Source of the DNA: Streptomyces abyssalis
GTDB taxonomy: Bacteria > Actinomycetota > Actinomycetes > Streptomycetales > Streptomycetaceae
Reading direction: 5' to 3'
Assembly (NCBI RefSeq): GCF_001751365.1
Contig: NZ_LJGT01000036.1
Location: 1-64,000, forward strand
DNA length: 64,000 bases
The first letter of the stretch is position 1. Every line of letters starts with the position of its first letter. A program made the translations under genes and the position numbers. The notes beneath the pieces were generated by a model. That model had not been told where the DNA came from. It saw only the letters and a list, made by a program, of their open reading frames with translations, and made no database searches. Positions 18,188 to 26,516 of this stretch are shown piece by piece.

Positions 18188-18523
18188 ATGTACGCGAGAC
18201 CCAGACTGCCGGACCCCGTCCGTGCGGCGGCGGTCCGGGCACTCGTCATAGTCGCGGTGACGCTCGTCCAGGTCATGATCGCCGTGCTGTGCTCGCTCGC
18301 AGAGGTGTGGCTGGCCTTCCCCATGGTGATCTCCACTGTGGCCAGCACGGTGGTGGCGACGTGGGCGGTGCTCGACGTGTGGGTGACCCGTCAGGTGTGG
18401 CGGCAGCGGCACGGGGTGCTCTCCGAGCCCAGCAGCGCCGCGCGGCAGCGCGCGGTGGAGCGGGCCAGGACGAGAACGGGAAGTGGAACCGGAACGGGGC
18501 CGCACGGCGGCCGGAGGGCGTGA
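18188..18523 (+). CDS. Small membrane protein of unknown function
   Basis: The 111-residue product has two hydrophobic segments (about residues 18-38 and 44-64) that should span the membrane. A basic, Arg/Gly/Thr-rich C-terminal tail from about residue 75 would lie in the cytoplasm. The ATG follows AAAGGA at suitable spacing. It is divergent from cvnA with 236 bp between them. That gap holds the direct repeat ACGTG-GAA-ACGTG near 18138-18150, but no clear promoter. It ends convergent to the SMC gene. I do not recognise a characterised family. Confidence 0.7.
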   Translation: MYARPRLPDPVRAAAVRALVIVAVTLVQVMIAVLCSLAEVWLAFPMVISTVASTVVATWAVLDVWVTRQVWRQRHGVLSEPSSAARQRAVERARTRTGSGTGTGPHGGRRA

Positions 18524-18651
18524 CCGGGAACGGGGGCCGGCGACGCAGGGGGTGCGGCCGGACCGGGGCCGTTCCGCACGGCTTCCCGCTGCCTTCCCGC
18601 CGCGGCCGGCCGGACCCCGCTCCGTACGAAGTGCCGCCCGTACGTGCCCGG

Positions 18652-21600
18652 TCAGGGCTCCCGGCGCGGGCCTTCGGCCTGTGCCGGCACCCGCGGCTCG
18701 TGATCGCCCTCGGGCCTGCGGAACATCCGCGTCGCGGTGATCTCGCCGTGCACGGCCTCCTCGTCCGCGTCCTGCTGCGGCAGCCCCGGCCGCAGATGCT
18801 CCTCGACGCTGATGTACTTCAGCCCCGCTCGCAGGTCGGCGTCGTTGCGCAGCCGCACGACGAGGGGGAACTCGGCGAGGGCCGTGGTGTCGAACAGCCC
18901 CGTGGTGTAGAGCAGTTGGACACCGAGGGCGTCGGCGACGGCCCGCTGCAGCTCCAGCAGATACGTGGCGTTGGCACGTCCGATGGGGTTGTCGAGGAAC
19001 AACGTGCCGGCGTGCCGGTCCCTGTCCTGGCCTCGGTCGTTGCCGCGCAGCGCCGCCATGGTGCAGTAGAGGGCGATGGCGGCCGTCAGCAGCTGGCCGC
19101 CGGAGAAGACGTCGCCCATCTGCCCCACGGGCACCCGCTCGGCGCGCAGCACCGCGTCCGGTTTGAGGATCTCCACAGAGACTCCACGCGGCTCCAGGGC
19201 GGCGTGAACTCCCCGCAGCAGCAGCGACATTCCGTCCCGCCGCAGATCGGAGTTCTTCGCGACGGCGGTACGGGTGGCCTCGTCGACCACCTCCCCGAGC
19301 CGCTCGGAGAGTACGGCCTGGTCCGGGTCGTCGAAGCGGATGCGCAGGAACTCCTGCCCCGACCACTCGCCGAGCCCCTCGGGCAGCCTGGAGAGGCGCT
19401 GCGCGGAGCGCAGCGTCGCCAGTGACGACTCCACGAGGCCGCGCAGCCGGTCGACGATGCTGCCGCGGTTGCGCTCCAGCTGCTCCAGCTCGTCGCTGAG
19501 CACCCGGAGCCGCGGCGCGAACGCCTCCGCCCAGGCTGTGGCGTGGTCGGGCAGCGCGGAGGCGGGCAGTTCGCGGATCTGCTGCCGGGCCGGGGTGCGG
19601 ACCTGCTCGTACCGGGAGGAGTTCGCGTGCCGTACGAGCACGTCGCAGGCCTCCCGCACCGCCTGCTCCGCGGCCGACAGGTCGGCCGCGCAGCCTCGCA
19701 GGGAGCGGCGGGCCTCGGCGGCGGCGCTTCGCGCCTCGGCGGGTGTCGCCGGGAACGGCTCGGGCGTCGATCCGGGCTCCTGCGCCGCCGGTTGCTGCGG
19801 GTCGCGCAGTGAGTCCCGCAGCAGCGCGGCCGTCTCGTCGAATCCGTCCGCGGCCTCCTCAGCCGCCCGGTGCGCCCGTACGAGTGCGGTGTGCGTGGCG
19901 CGCGTCTCCTCCAACTCCTCGTCCTCGGCTGCCAGTTCGGCCTTGGCTGTACGCAGCAGGCGCTGTGCCTCCTCGACGTCCGCCGGCTCCATGCCGGCGG
20001 GGAGTTCCGTGTGGCTTCCCCCCTGGGAGGGGGCCAGCCGCTCGGCCTCGCCGCGCAGTCTGCCCAGCTGTTCGCTGGCGGCGGCGGCGCGGGACTCCAG
20101 CATCTGCACCCGCGACTCGGCGCGTGCCGCCGCGGCCTGCCGGGCGGGACCGTCCGCGCCGTCCGGACCGTCCAGAAGCAGTGCCGCGCGGCTGCGGACC
20201 TTGTTGGTGAGCCGGTCGAGGGCGGCCAGCGCGGCCGACTCGTCGCTCTCGGCGTGGGCCTGCTCGGCACGCAGATCGGCGCCCACGCCGACTCTCTCGT
20301 ACAGCTGGGAGGCCGATCTGTACGCCTCGCGCAGGGAGGGCAGCGACGCCCCGCCGGGCGCCCGTACGGTCTCGTCGACGTCGTCGGGCACGCCCGCGAT
20401 CTGCGCCCGTTCGGCGCGCAGCGCGCGTGCGGTGCGCCGCGCGTCGTCCGCGGCTCGCTGTGCGGCACGTCTGTCCTCGTCGCCCGCGCGGGCGCGGGCG
20501 AGGCAGGTCTCCGCGCGCTCATCCGCCTCCGCGGTCTCCCCGGCCAGGGCGCGGAGCCGGGTCAGCCAGCCGCTGCGCTCGCGCAGCCGGGAGGCGAGAC
20601 CGGCGAGGGCGTCCGCCGCCCGCCGGGCCCGTCCGGCCCGCTCCTGCCGCTCGTCCCGTACGCGTGCGGCGCCCGCGGCGGCTTCCTCCGCCTCTTCGTG
20701 GGCGGTGCGTGACGCCACGAGGTGGGCGCGGGCCGCTTCCGCTGCCGCTCGGGTGCCCTCCGCGGCCGCTGCCAGCTCCGCGAGCCGGCCGGGCGGACAG
20801 CCGGTGCGCCATGAGGCGAGGCGGGCCGCGAGGGTGCGGTCGGCGGAGAGACGTGCGGCGAGGGCGCGGATCTCCTCGTCCCGGGCGAGCGCCCTGGTGC
20901 GCAGCTGCCGGCGCTCCTCGTCGGCGGCGTGCTCGTCGTGCATGGCCGGGTTCGGCGGTACGAGGAAGACGTCGTCGCGCCGCGCGGCGGCACCCTCCCG
21001 GGGGACGGGCGCGAGCAGGGCCGCGGCCGTGCCGACCGCCACCGCGGACCGGGGCAGCAACGCGGCGCCGGCCAGGACCTCCTGAGCGCGGACATGGCTC
21101 GCGGGGTCGGTGATGACGACGCCGTCGACCAGCTCGGGGCGGGCCGCGAGCACGTCGGCGTGGTCCGCCGGGTCGACGGCCTGCGCGAGATAGCGCCAGC
21201 CGGGCAGCGCGGGGACGCCGTGCTCGCCGAGGTAGTCGACGGTCGCGGTGACGTCGGGGGCGGGCGGCAGCAGACCGCCGTCGCCGAGGGCGCCGAGCAT
21301 GCGGGAGTCCTCCGCGGCGCCGGTGCGCAGCTCGAAGAGCTGCCGCTCGCACGCCGCGACCGCGTCGTCGAGGAGCTCGGCCAGCGATTCACCGCCGCTG
21401 TCCAACTCCTCGGCGGTCAGGGGGCCTTCGGTGTGGGCGGCGCCTCCCCGGGCGCCGTCCGGAGAGCCCGCCCCCGGCGAGGAGGCTGAACCCGGCGCGG
21501 GCCCGGCGTCCTCGTCGGCGGCGGCAGCCGTACGGGGCGAGGGCACCGCGGGCGGCCCGTGCTCCCCGTCCTGGCGCGGATTCCGGGCCGCCTGCGGCAG

Positions 21601-23445
21601 ACCGAGCAGCTCGGCGAGGCGTTGCTCCGCGCCGAGGGCTCCGGCCGTACGCAGCTCCGCGGCGTGTGCGGCGGCGGCCGCCTCGGCAGCGTCCTCCGCG
21701 CGTGCGGCGGCGAGTTCGGCGCGGGAGAGCTCCGTGACGGCCTCCTGAGCGCGGTCGGCAGTGCGTCGTGCGGCCTCGCGTGCCTCTTCCCAGGCGGCGG
21801 TGGCGCTCCGTTCGGCGTCCTCGGCGGCGAGGGCGGCAGCGGCCGGGTCCGGACCGGCGTCGCCGTCCTCCGGTGCGTCGATCCAGCCCGCCCGCACGGC
21901 CTCGGCGGTCTCCTGCTCCACCTCCGCGAGGCGTGCGCGCAGGTGGCCGGTCTCGCTGCGGGCGCGCTCGGCTTCGGTGGCGGCGGCGGTCGCGTCCCGG
22001 TGTGCGTCCTCCGAGCCGGACTGCAGCGCCGCGGAGCGCTCCTCCTCCTCGGCGGCGCTGCTCTCCGCGTCCTCGGCGGCGGCATGCAGTGCGCGTACGA
22101 GGTCGGCGGCTGCGGTGGCACGGGCGGCGAGGGCGGGAGCCGCGTCCCGCTCGGCCTCGCGGATGGCGTCGGAGAGCCGCGCCGCGCGGTCGGCCGCGGT
22201 GCGGTGGGCGAGCACTGTCTCCGCGGCCTGCCAGGCCGAGAACAGGGTGCGGGCCTCGGTGAGTTCGCGGCGCTGGGCGGAGGCCGCCCTCTCCGCTCCC
22301 TCGAGCGCCGACGAGGCGTGTCTGTAGGCGAGTTCGGCGGCGATGAGGGACGAGCGGTCGCGCCGGGCGCCGGCGCGGGTGACGGCCTGCTCCGCTTCGG
22401 CGACCCGTCCGGCGAGTTCGGCGCTGTGGCTGCGTTCGGCACCGCCGCGGGCCGTGAGGCGGTGCACCAGCGTGCGGGCGCGGCCCTCGGCTGCGGCGTG
22501 GATCTCCCGGGCGCGTTCGCGCTGCTGCGCGGAAGAGGCGATGCGGTGCAGGAGGTCCAGCGAACCGGCGGTGAAGTCGCGCTCCGCGGTGAGTTCGCTG
22601 CGGCGGCCGAGCTTGTGGGCGAAGCCGTGCACCAGATCGGCCAGTCCGTCGGTGTCGCGGGTGTCGGTGACGGCGCGCAGCAGCAGGTCGGTGAAATCCG
22701 AGTCGTTCTTCACCGCGAAGAGGCCGGCTGCCTCCCCCTCGTCGGCGTTCATCTCCCTTTGGTAGCGGAAGAGTTCGGGGTCGAGGCCGAGGCCGGTGAG
22801 GCGTTCGGTCCACCGTTCGTGCACCTCCTCCCAGGCGACGTCGAGGTTCGGGTAGGCCTTGCCCGTCTCCGTCAGTACGTCCCGGAAGCCCTTCATCGTG
22901 CGGCGCCGACCGCGCGCCGACGAGGTGCCCTCGGACGCGGGACGCAGCGCGGCGGACTCGGCGACGGGCAGCGAGTCCAGGCTCATGCCGGGACCCGGCC
23001 GGAAGGAATACCACGCCTCGGCGAACTTCCGCGGGTCACTGGAGACTTGGCGCCCGCGCCACTCGCTGACCTTGCCGACGACGACGGCCTCGCCGGTGCG
23101 CGTGTGCTGCCACTCCAGTGCCACGTGGCCGCAGTCGTCCGCGAGGAGGAACTTGCGCAGCACGCCGGAGCTCGCACCGCCGAGGGTGTTGCGGTGCCCC
23201 GGCAGCATCACGGAGAAGATCAGCTTGAGCAGTACGGACTTGCCGCCGCCGTTCTCCAGGAAGAGCACTCCGGCGGGGGCGGGGCGGCGCGGGGGCCCGC
23301 CCGGCTCCTCCTCGAAGAAGTCGGCCTGTGCGGGCGCGGGGCTGGGCACCGGACCGCCGACTCCGCGCAGATCCAGCACGGTGTCGGCGTAGCGCGCACC
23401 GGCGGGTCCGATGGAGTAGAGGCGGATCCGGGACAGCTCGTACAT
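18652..23445 (-). CDS. SMC-type ATPase, MukB/JetC-like
   Basis: A 1597-residue ATPase with the layout of SMC/MukB proteins. The N-terminal head has a P-loop LENGGGKS (63-70). Long Ala/Glu/Arg-rich coiled coils (about 300-680 and 850-1400) flank a globular hinge-like region at about 690-840 (PGWRYLA, VDGVVITDP). The C-terminal head has signature FSGGQ (1447-1451) and Walker B LFLDN (1482-1486). The first Gly of the P-loop and the Walker B Glu are both replaced, by Leu63 and Asn1486. It is the last gene after a kleisin-like and a winged-helix gene, matching MukF-MukE-MukB or JetA-JetB-JetC order. No JetD nuclease is next to it. Likely roles are DNA loop extrusion in chromosome organisation or plasmid defence; the sequence does not decide. 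Confidence 0.8.
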   Translation of the reverse strand: MYELSRIRLYSIGPAGARYADTVLDLRGVGGPVPSPAPAQADFFEEEPGGPPRRPAPAGVLFLENGGGKSVLLKLIFSVMLPGHRNTLGGASSGVLRKFLLADDCGHVALEWQHTRTGEAVVVGKVSEWRGRQVSSDPRKFAEAWYSFRPGPGMSLDSLPVAESAALRPASEGTSSARGRRRTMKGFRDVLTETGKAYPNLDVAWEEVHERWTERLTGLGLDPELFRYQREMNADEGEAAGLFAVKNDSDFTDLLLRAVTDTRDTDGLADLVHGFAHKLGRRSELTAERDFTAGSLDLLHRIASSAQQRERAREIHAAAEGRARTLVHRLTARGGAERSHSAELAGRVAEAEQAVTRAGARRDRSSLIAAELAYRHASSALEGAERAASAQRRELTEARTLFSAWQAAETVLAHRTAADRAARLSDAIREAERDAAPALAARATAAADLVRALHAAAEDAESSAAEEEERSAALQSGSEDAHRDATAAATEAERARSETGHLRARLAEVEQETAEAVRAGWIDAPEDGDAGPDPAAAALAAEDAERSATAAWEEAREAARRTADRAQEAVTELSRAELAAARAEDAAEAAAAAHAAELRTAGALGAEQRLAELLGLPQAARNPRQDGEHGPPAVPSPRTAAAADEDAGPAPGSASSPGAGSPDGARGGAAHTEGPLTAEELDSGGESLAELLDDAVAACERQLFELRTGAAEDSRMLGALGDGGLLPPAPDVTATVDYLGEHGVPALPGWRYLAQAVDPADHADVLAARPELVDGVVITDPASHVRAQEVLAGAALLPRSAVAVGTAAALLAPVPREGAAARRDDVFLVPPNPAMHDEHAADEERRQLRTRALARDEEIRALAARLSADRTLAARLASWRTGCPPGRLAELAAAAEGTRAAAEAARAHLVASRTAHEEAEEAAAGAARVRDERQERAGRARRAADALAGLASRLRERSGWLTRLRALAGETAEADERAETCLARARAGDEDRRAAQRAADDARRTARALRAERAQIAGVPDDVDETVRAPGGASLPSLREAYRSASQLYERVGVGADLRAEQAHAESDESAALAALDRLTNKVRSRAALLLDGPDGADGPARQAAAARAESRVQMLESRAAAASEQLGRLRGEAERLAPSQGGSHTELPAGMEPADVEEAQRLLRTAKAELAAEDEELEETRATHTALVRAHRAAEEAADGFDETAALLRDSLRDPQQPAAQEPGSTPEPFPATPAEARSAAAEARRSLRGCAADLSAAEQAVREACDVLVRHANSSRYEQVRTPARQQIRELPASALPDHATAWAEAFAPRLRVLSDELEQLERNRGSIVDRLRGLVESSLATLRSAQRLSRLPEGLGEWSGQEFLRIRFDDPDQAVLSERLGEVVDEATRTAVAKNSDLRRDGMSLLLRGVHAALEPRGVSVEILKPDAVLRAERVPVGQMGDVFSGGQLLTAAIALYCTMAALRGNDRGQDRDRHAGTLFLDNPIGRANATYLLELQRAVADALGVQLLYTTGLFDTTALAEFPLVVRLRNDADLRAGLKYISVEEHLRPGLPQQDADEEAVHGEITATRMFRRPEGDHEPRVPAQAEGPRREP

Positions 23446-23562
23446 GGCGGCGGGCTCTCGTCGTCGTGGTCGGGGTCAGCGGGTGCGGGGGCCGGGGCCG
23501 GCGCGGCGGCTCACGGGCGGGTGCCGGGCGGCACCGGAGCGGACGGTCAGGAAACGGACGGG

Positions 23563-24498
23563 TCAGGAGTGGAACGGAAGGGCTGCGTCACCCGCGAGGG
23601 CCGGTTCGCCGTCCTCTTGTGCCGGCAGCAGCGTGGCGCTGCCGTCGCTGACGGGGACGACGCCCAGCTCCAGCAGTTCGGACATGGCGGCGCTGCCTGC
23701 CATGTCGCGGACCTGGAGCTGATAGCGGGCGGTGGTGCGGTAGGTGCCTCCGGCGTCGTCACCGGTGCGCTGCAGGAACCCGGAGTCGGCGAGGAAGGCG
23801 ACGGCCTTGCCGATGATGCCCGTCGTCGAACCGGCGAGCCTGCGGGCGTCCTTGGTGGCACCGGTGGAGCTGCGCCGTGCGTAGACCCGCCAGGCGGCCT
23901 CCAGGCCTGGGGCGTCGGTGGCCGGGTCGGCGTTCTCGCCGGCCTCCTCGGCACGCTCCGCCAGCCTGCGGCAGGCCTGCCGGACGAAGGAATCCACCCC
24001 GTTGACCGAGATGCGGCCGATGTAGGTGTCGTCGGCGAGGTCTTCCGGCCGGGGGAAGGCCATGGCGGCGACGGCGAGATGAGCCAGCCCGTGCAGGAAC
24101 CGGTCGGCCGAGTCGGCGGTGGCACGCCGCGCGTAGTCGCCCATGCGGACGGCGAAGGCCGAGTCCTCGCCGGCGGCGAGCGCCATGCCCGCCCGGCTGG
24201 AGACCTCCAGGACGACCAGGCCCAGCCCGGTGGCGACCGCATCGGCGAGGCGCGCGAACCCCGGTTCGTCCCGGTAGCGCCGCAGCAGCCCCGCGTATTC
24301 GGAGTCGCGGGCGGGCAGCAGCTTCGGGTGCAGCCCGAACGAGACGAGGCGAGCGGCGTCGGCGGTGTCCGCGGGCGTGACGGCCACCGGTGCGGTGCGG
24401 GCCGTGGAGGCGGGCTCGCCGGCCGTGCCCTCCACGGCCGCGAAGGGGGCGCCGGGAGCGGAGGCGAAGCCGCTGCCCTCGTCGTGGTTGTCGGTCAC
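23563..24498 (-). CDS. Winged-helix MukE/JetB-like subunit
   Basis: A 311-residue protein with GTG start and AGGAG about ten bases upstream. After a disordered N-terminus (about 1-45) it is mostly helical. It ends in a winged-helix-like segment (STTGIIGKAVAFLADSGF about residues 225-242, then a beta wing with TYRTTARYQLQVRDMA at about 253-268). This pattern and its place between the kleisin-like gene and the SMC gene fit MukE/MksE/JetB, the kite subunit that binds kleisin and the SMC heads. The separation to the SMC gene is 117 bp and to the upstream gene 190 bp. Primary-sequence similarity to named MukE proteins is low by eye, so the call rests on context and fold pattern. Confidence 0.6.
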   Translation of the reverse strand: MTDNHDEGSGFASAPGAPFAAVEGTAGEPASTARTAPVAVTPADTADAARLVSFGLHPKLLPARDSEYAGLLRRYRDEPGFARLADAVATGLGLVVLEVSSRAGMALAAGEDSAFAVRMGDYARRATADSADRFLHGLAHLAVAAMAFPRPEDLADDTYIGRISVNGVDSFVRQACRRLAERAEEAGENADPATDAPGLEAAWRVYARRSSTGATKDARRLAGSTTGIIGKAVAFLADSGFLQRTGDDAGGTYRTTARYQLQVRDMAGSAAMSELLELGVVPVSDGSATLLPAQEDGEPALAGDAALPFHS

Positions 24499-24688
24499 GG
24501 GTGCGTCACTCCTGCGCCTCGGGTCGGATGCGGGAACGGGACGGGGCTGGGCGGGAACCTGGAGGGCCGGCGAGAGCCGGAGGGGAACGGCGAGGGGCGC
24601 ACCGCGAGGGGCACTGCGCTCCGCCGAGTGAACTGGCCGCCACCGCAGCCCACTTCACGAGCTGCGGCGGCAGGCGGGTCGTGGCGGC

Positions 24689-26236
24689 TCATGCCGCTCC
24701 CTCGCGGCCCTCACGGGCCTCGCGGGCCTCGCGGCCGGACGCCATCCCCGCCGCGTCGAGCGCGGCGGTGCCGACGATCAGATCGGCTCCACCGAACTCC
24801 TCGTCGTCCAGCTCTTCGCCGTCGTCGACGGCGAAGAGCAGTGTCCGCTCGCCCTGGCGGTATGCGGTGCCCACGGGCGGACTCGCCGCGTGCACCGCCA
24901 GCAGCGAGACGAGGTAGGGAAGTTCGGGATCGAGACGCCTGGCGTCCGCAAGCAGCCCGGAGAGCCTGCGCGGCGCGTCCTGCGGCAGGTCCAGCAGCTC
25001 CATGGCCCGCTCCAGCTGTTCCTCGCTGAACCGGCTGTCATCGGGGGTGGCGATGAGGTCGGGCTCCGGCATCTCGGCGCCGAGATGTTCACGCGGCGCG
25101 GGCGGCGTGAGCAGCATCTCCGTCAGGTCCCCCAGACGTACGGCGCCGGGCGTGCGCAGCCCCGTCCCGCGGGCGAAGAAGGCGTCGGTCACCGCGCCGG
25201 CCTGCTCCACGGGCAACGGCAGCAGCGGCGCGAGCAGTTGGCCGTACAGATCGAGGCCGGCGCGGGCGGCGGGCGGCGCGAAGGACTGGCGGTCCTGCTC
25301 GGCGCGGAAGAGCGGGCCCGCCGCCAGCAGCCGGGACTGGAGCTGGGTGTGGCGGCGGATGCAGTCCTTGACGATGTCGACGAGCTCGGCGGCGCGGCGC
25401 TTGTGGTCGGGGCCCCGCTCGGACGCCGCCTCGTCGCGGGCGCGGCGGATGTTGGTGAGGATCGCGTTCTCGTGGCGGTAGCGCTCGGCGACGTGCTCCA
25501 GGGCCTCGGTGATCATGTCGGGAACGGTGCTCAGCCAGTCCACCGCGCGCACGTCGCGCCGGGTCGCCTCCAGGGTGCGGCGGAGCGTCTCCGCATACTG
25601 CACCGTGCGGTAGCGGGCCTGTTCGGCCGCGAGCTGTGCGTCGGCGAGGCGGCCGCGGCTGATGAGAACCTCGAGCTTGACCTCGGCGGCGATCTGGGCG
25701 CTGGTGACATCCGTGTCGAGGGCGCCCACCAGCACGTTGACGGCCTCGTCCGTGGTGCGCAGATACACGCTGCCGCCGGGGCCGGGGACCTCCTCGATGA
25801 GCTTGAAGTCGTAGTCACGGCGCACGTACGAGCCTTCCGGCCCGAATGTGCCGTACACGGCGCGGAATCCGCGGTCGACGCTGCCGACGTTGAGCAGGTT
25901 CTCCAGCACCCAGCGGGCGACGCGCTCGTGCTCCGCGGCGCCGCGCGCCGGGGCCTGCGCCGCGACGCGCGGCAAGAGCCTCGCCACGACGTCGTCGTGG
26001 TCGGCGCCCGTGTCGAAGTCCATCTGCAGGGTGACGAGGTCGATGGCGCTGAGGGCCACCTCCGCCATGGCGTAAGTGCTGTACTCCCCCGCCAGGTTGG
26101 CCTTGCGGACATCCAGGTCGTGCAGCGGAGCAGTGCAGGCCAGGGCACGGAGCCGCCGTGCCAGCCCCTCGTCGGCCGCGGGGCCGGGAGCCGGGGACGG
26201 GACGATCGGCGGGGCGTGCTCAGTCACGACGGACAC
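24689..26236 (-). CDS. Kleisin-like MukF/JetA-like subunit
   Basis: A 515-residue acidic protein. The N-terminal third looks like a winged-helix domain (WVLENLLNVG, DYDFKLIEE, VYLRTTDEAVNVLV at about residues 85-165). It is followed by a long helical stretch at about 170-300 (AAEVKLEVLISRGRLADAQ, YRTVQYAETLRRTLEATRR) that resembles the neck-binding coiled coil of MukF/JetA kleisins, then a helical middle and an acidic C-terminal part. It is the first of the three SMC-operon genes. GTG starts at 26236 and 26227 are both possible and neither has a clear ribosome site. Sequence identity to known kleisins cannot be judged here; the call is structural inference plus operon position. Confidence 0.6.
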   Translation of the reverse strand: MSVVTEHAPPIVPSPAPGPAADEGLARRLRALACTAPLHDLDVRKANLAGEYSTYAMAEVALSAIDLVTLQMDFDTGADHDDVVARLLPRVAAQAPARGAAEHERVARWVLENLLNVGSVDRGFRAVYGTFGPEGSYVRRDYDFKLIEEVPGPGGSVYLRTTDEAVNVLVGALDTDVTSAQIAAEVKLEVLISRGRLADAQLAAEQARYRTVQYAETLRRTLEATRRDVRAVDWLSTVPDMITEALEHVAERYRHENAILTNIRRARDEAASERGPDHKRRAAELVDIVKDCIRRHTQLQSRLLAAGPLFRAEQDRQSFAPPAARAGLDLYGQLLAPLLPLPVEQAGAVTDAFFARGTGLRTPGAVRLGDLTEMLLTPPAPREHLGAEMPEPDLIATPDDSRFSEEQLERAMELLDLPQDAPRRLSGLLADARRLDPELPYLVSLLAVHAASPPVGTAYRQGERTLLFAVDDGEELDDEEFGGADLIVGTAALDAAGMASGREAREAREGREGAA

Positions 26237-26445
26237 ACTATGCGGTCGCGCTGACAACGCCCGGAACAGCCCCTGTTGTCGGTTACGTCACCGGCGCGCG
26301 GCCCTCGACTGCGCGCTCCCCCACCGCAGTTCACGCCCGACGGCGCCGGACAGACGGCCCGTCAGACCTGACAGCGAGGAGGAGTTCAGCCGGCAGACCC
26401 GGCACCGGGCAGCGAGCAGACGCAGGAGCGCCCGGAGCAGGACCA

Positions 26446-26468
26446 GGACCTGGACCTGGACCTGGACC
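26446..26468. repeat. Short GGACCT tandem repeat
   Basis: GGACCT is repeated three times and followed by GGACC, in the non-coding space between the HEAT-repeat gene and the kleisin-like gene. This is a simple hexanucleotide repeat with no visible function; the rest of that 280-bp gap shows nothing recognisable. Confidence 0.7.
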
Positions 26469-26516
26469 GTAGAAGTCACAGGCTGCAGCGGCGTGGACGG
26501 GCCCGGCTACGCGGGC

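Noticed and set aside
21559..25029. 1156-codon open frame on the plus strand
   Set aside because: It lies opposite the SMC and winged-helix genes and its translation is Gly/Arg/Ala/Val-rich with no domain; a GC-bias shadow frame.
26446..26468. CRISPR-like or attachment-site repeat
   Set aside because: It is a simple tandem hexanucleotide without spacers or integrase; no CRISPR array or att site was seen anywhere in the window.
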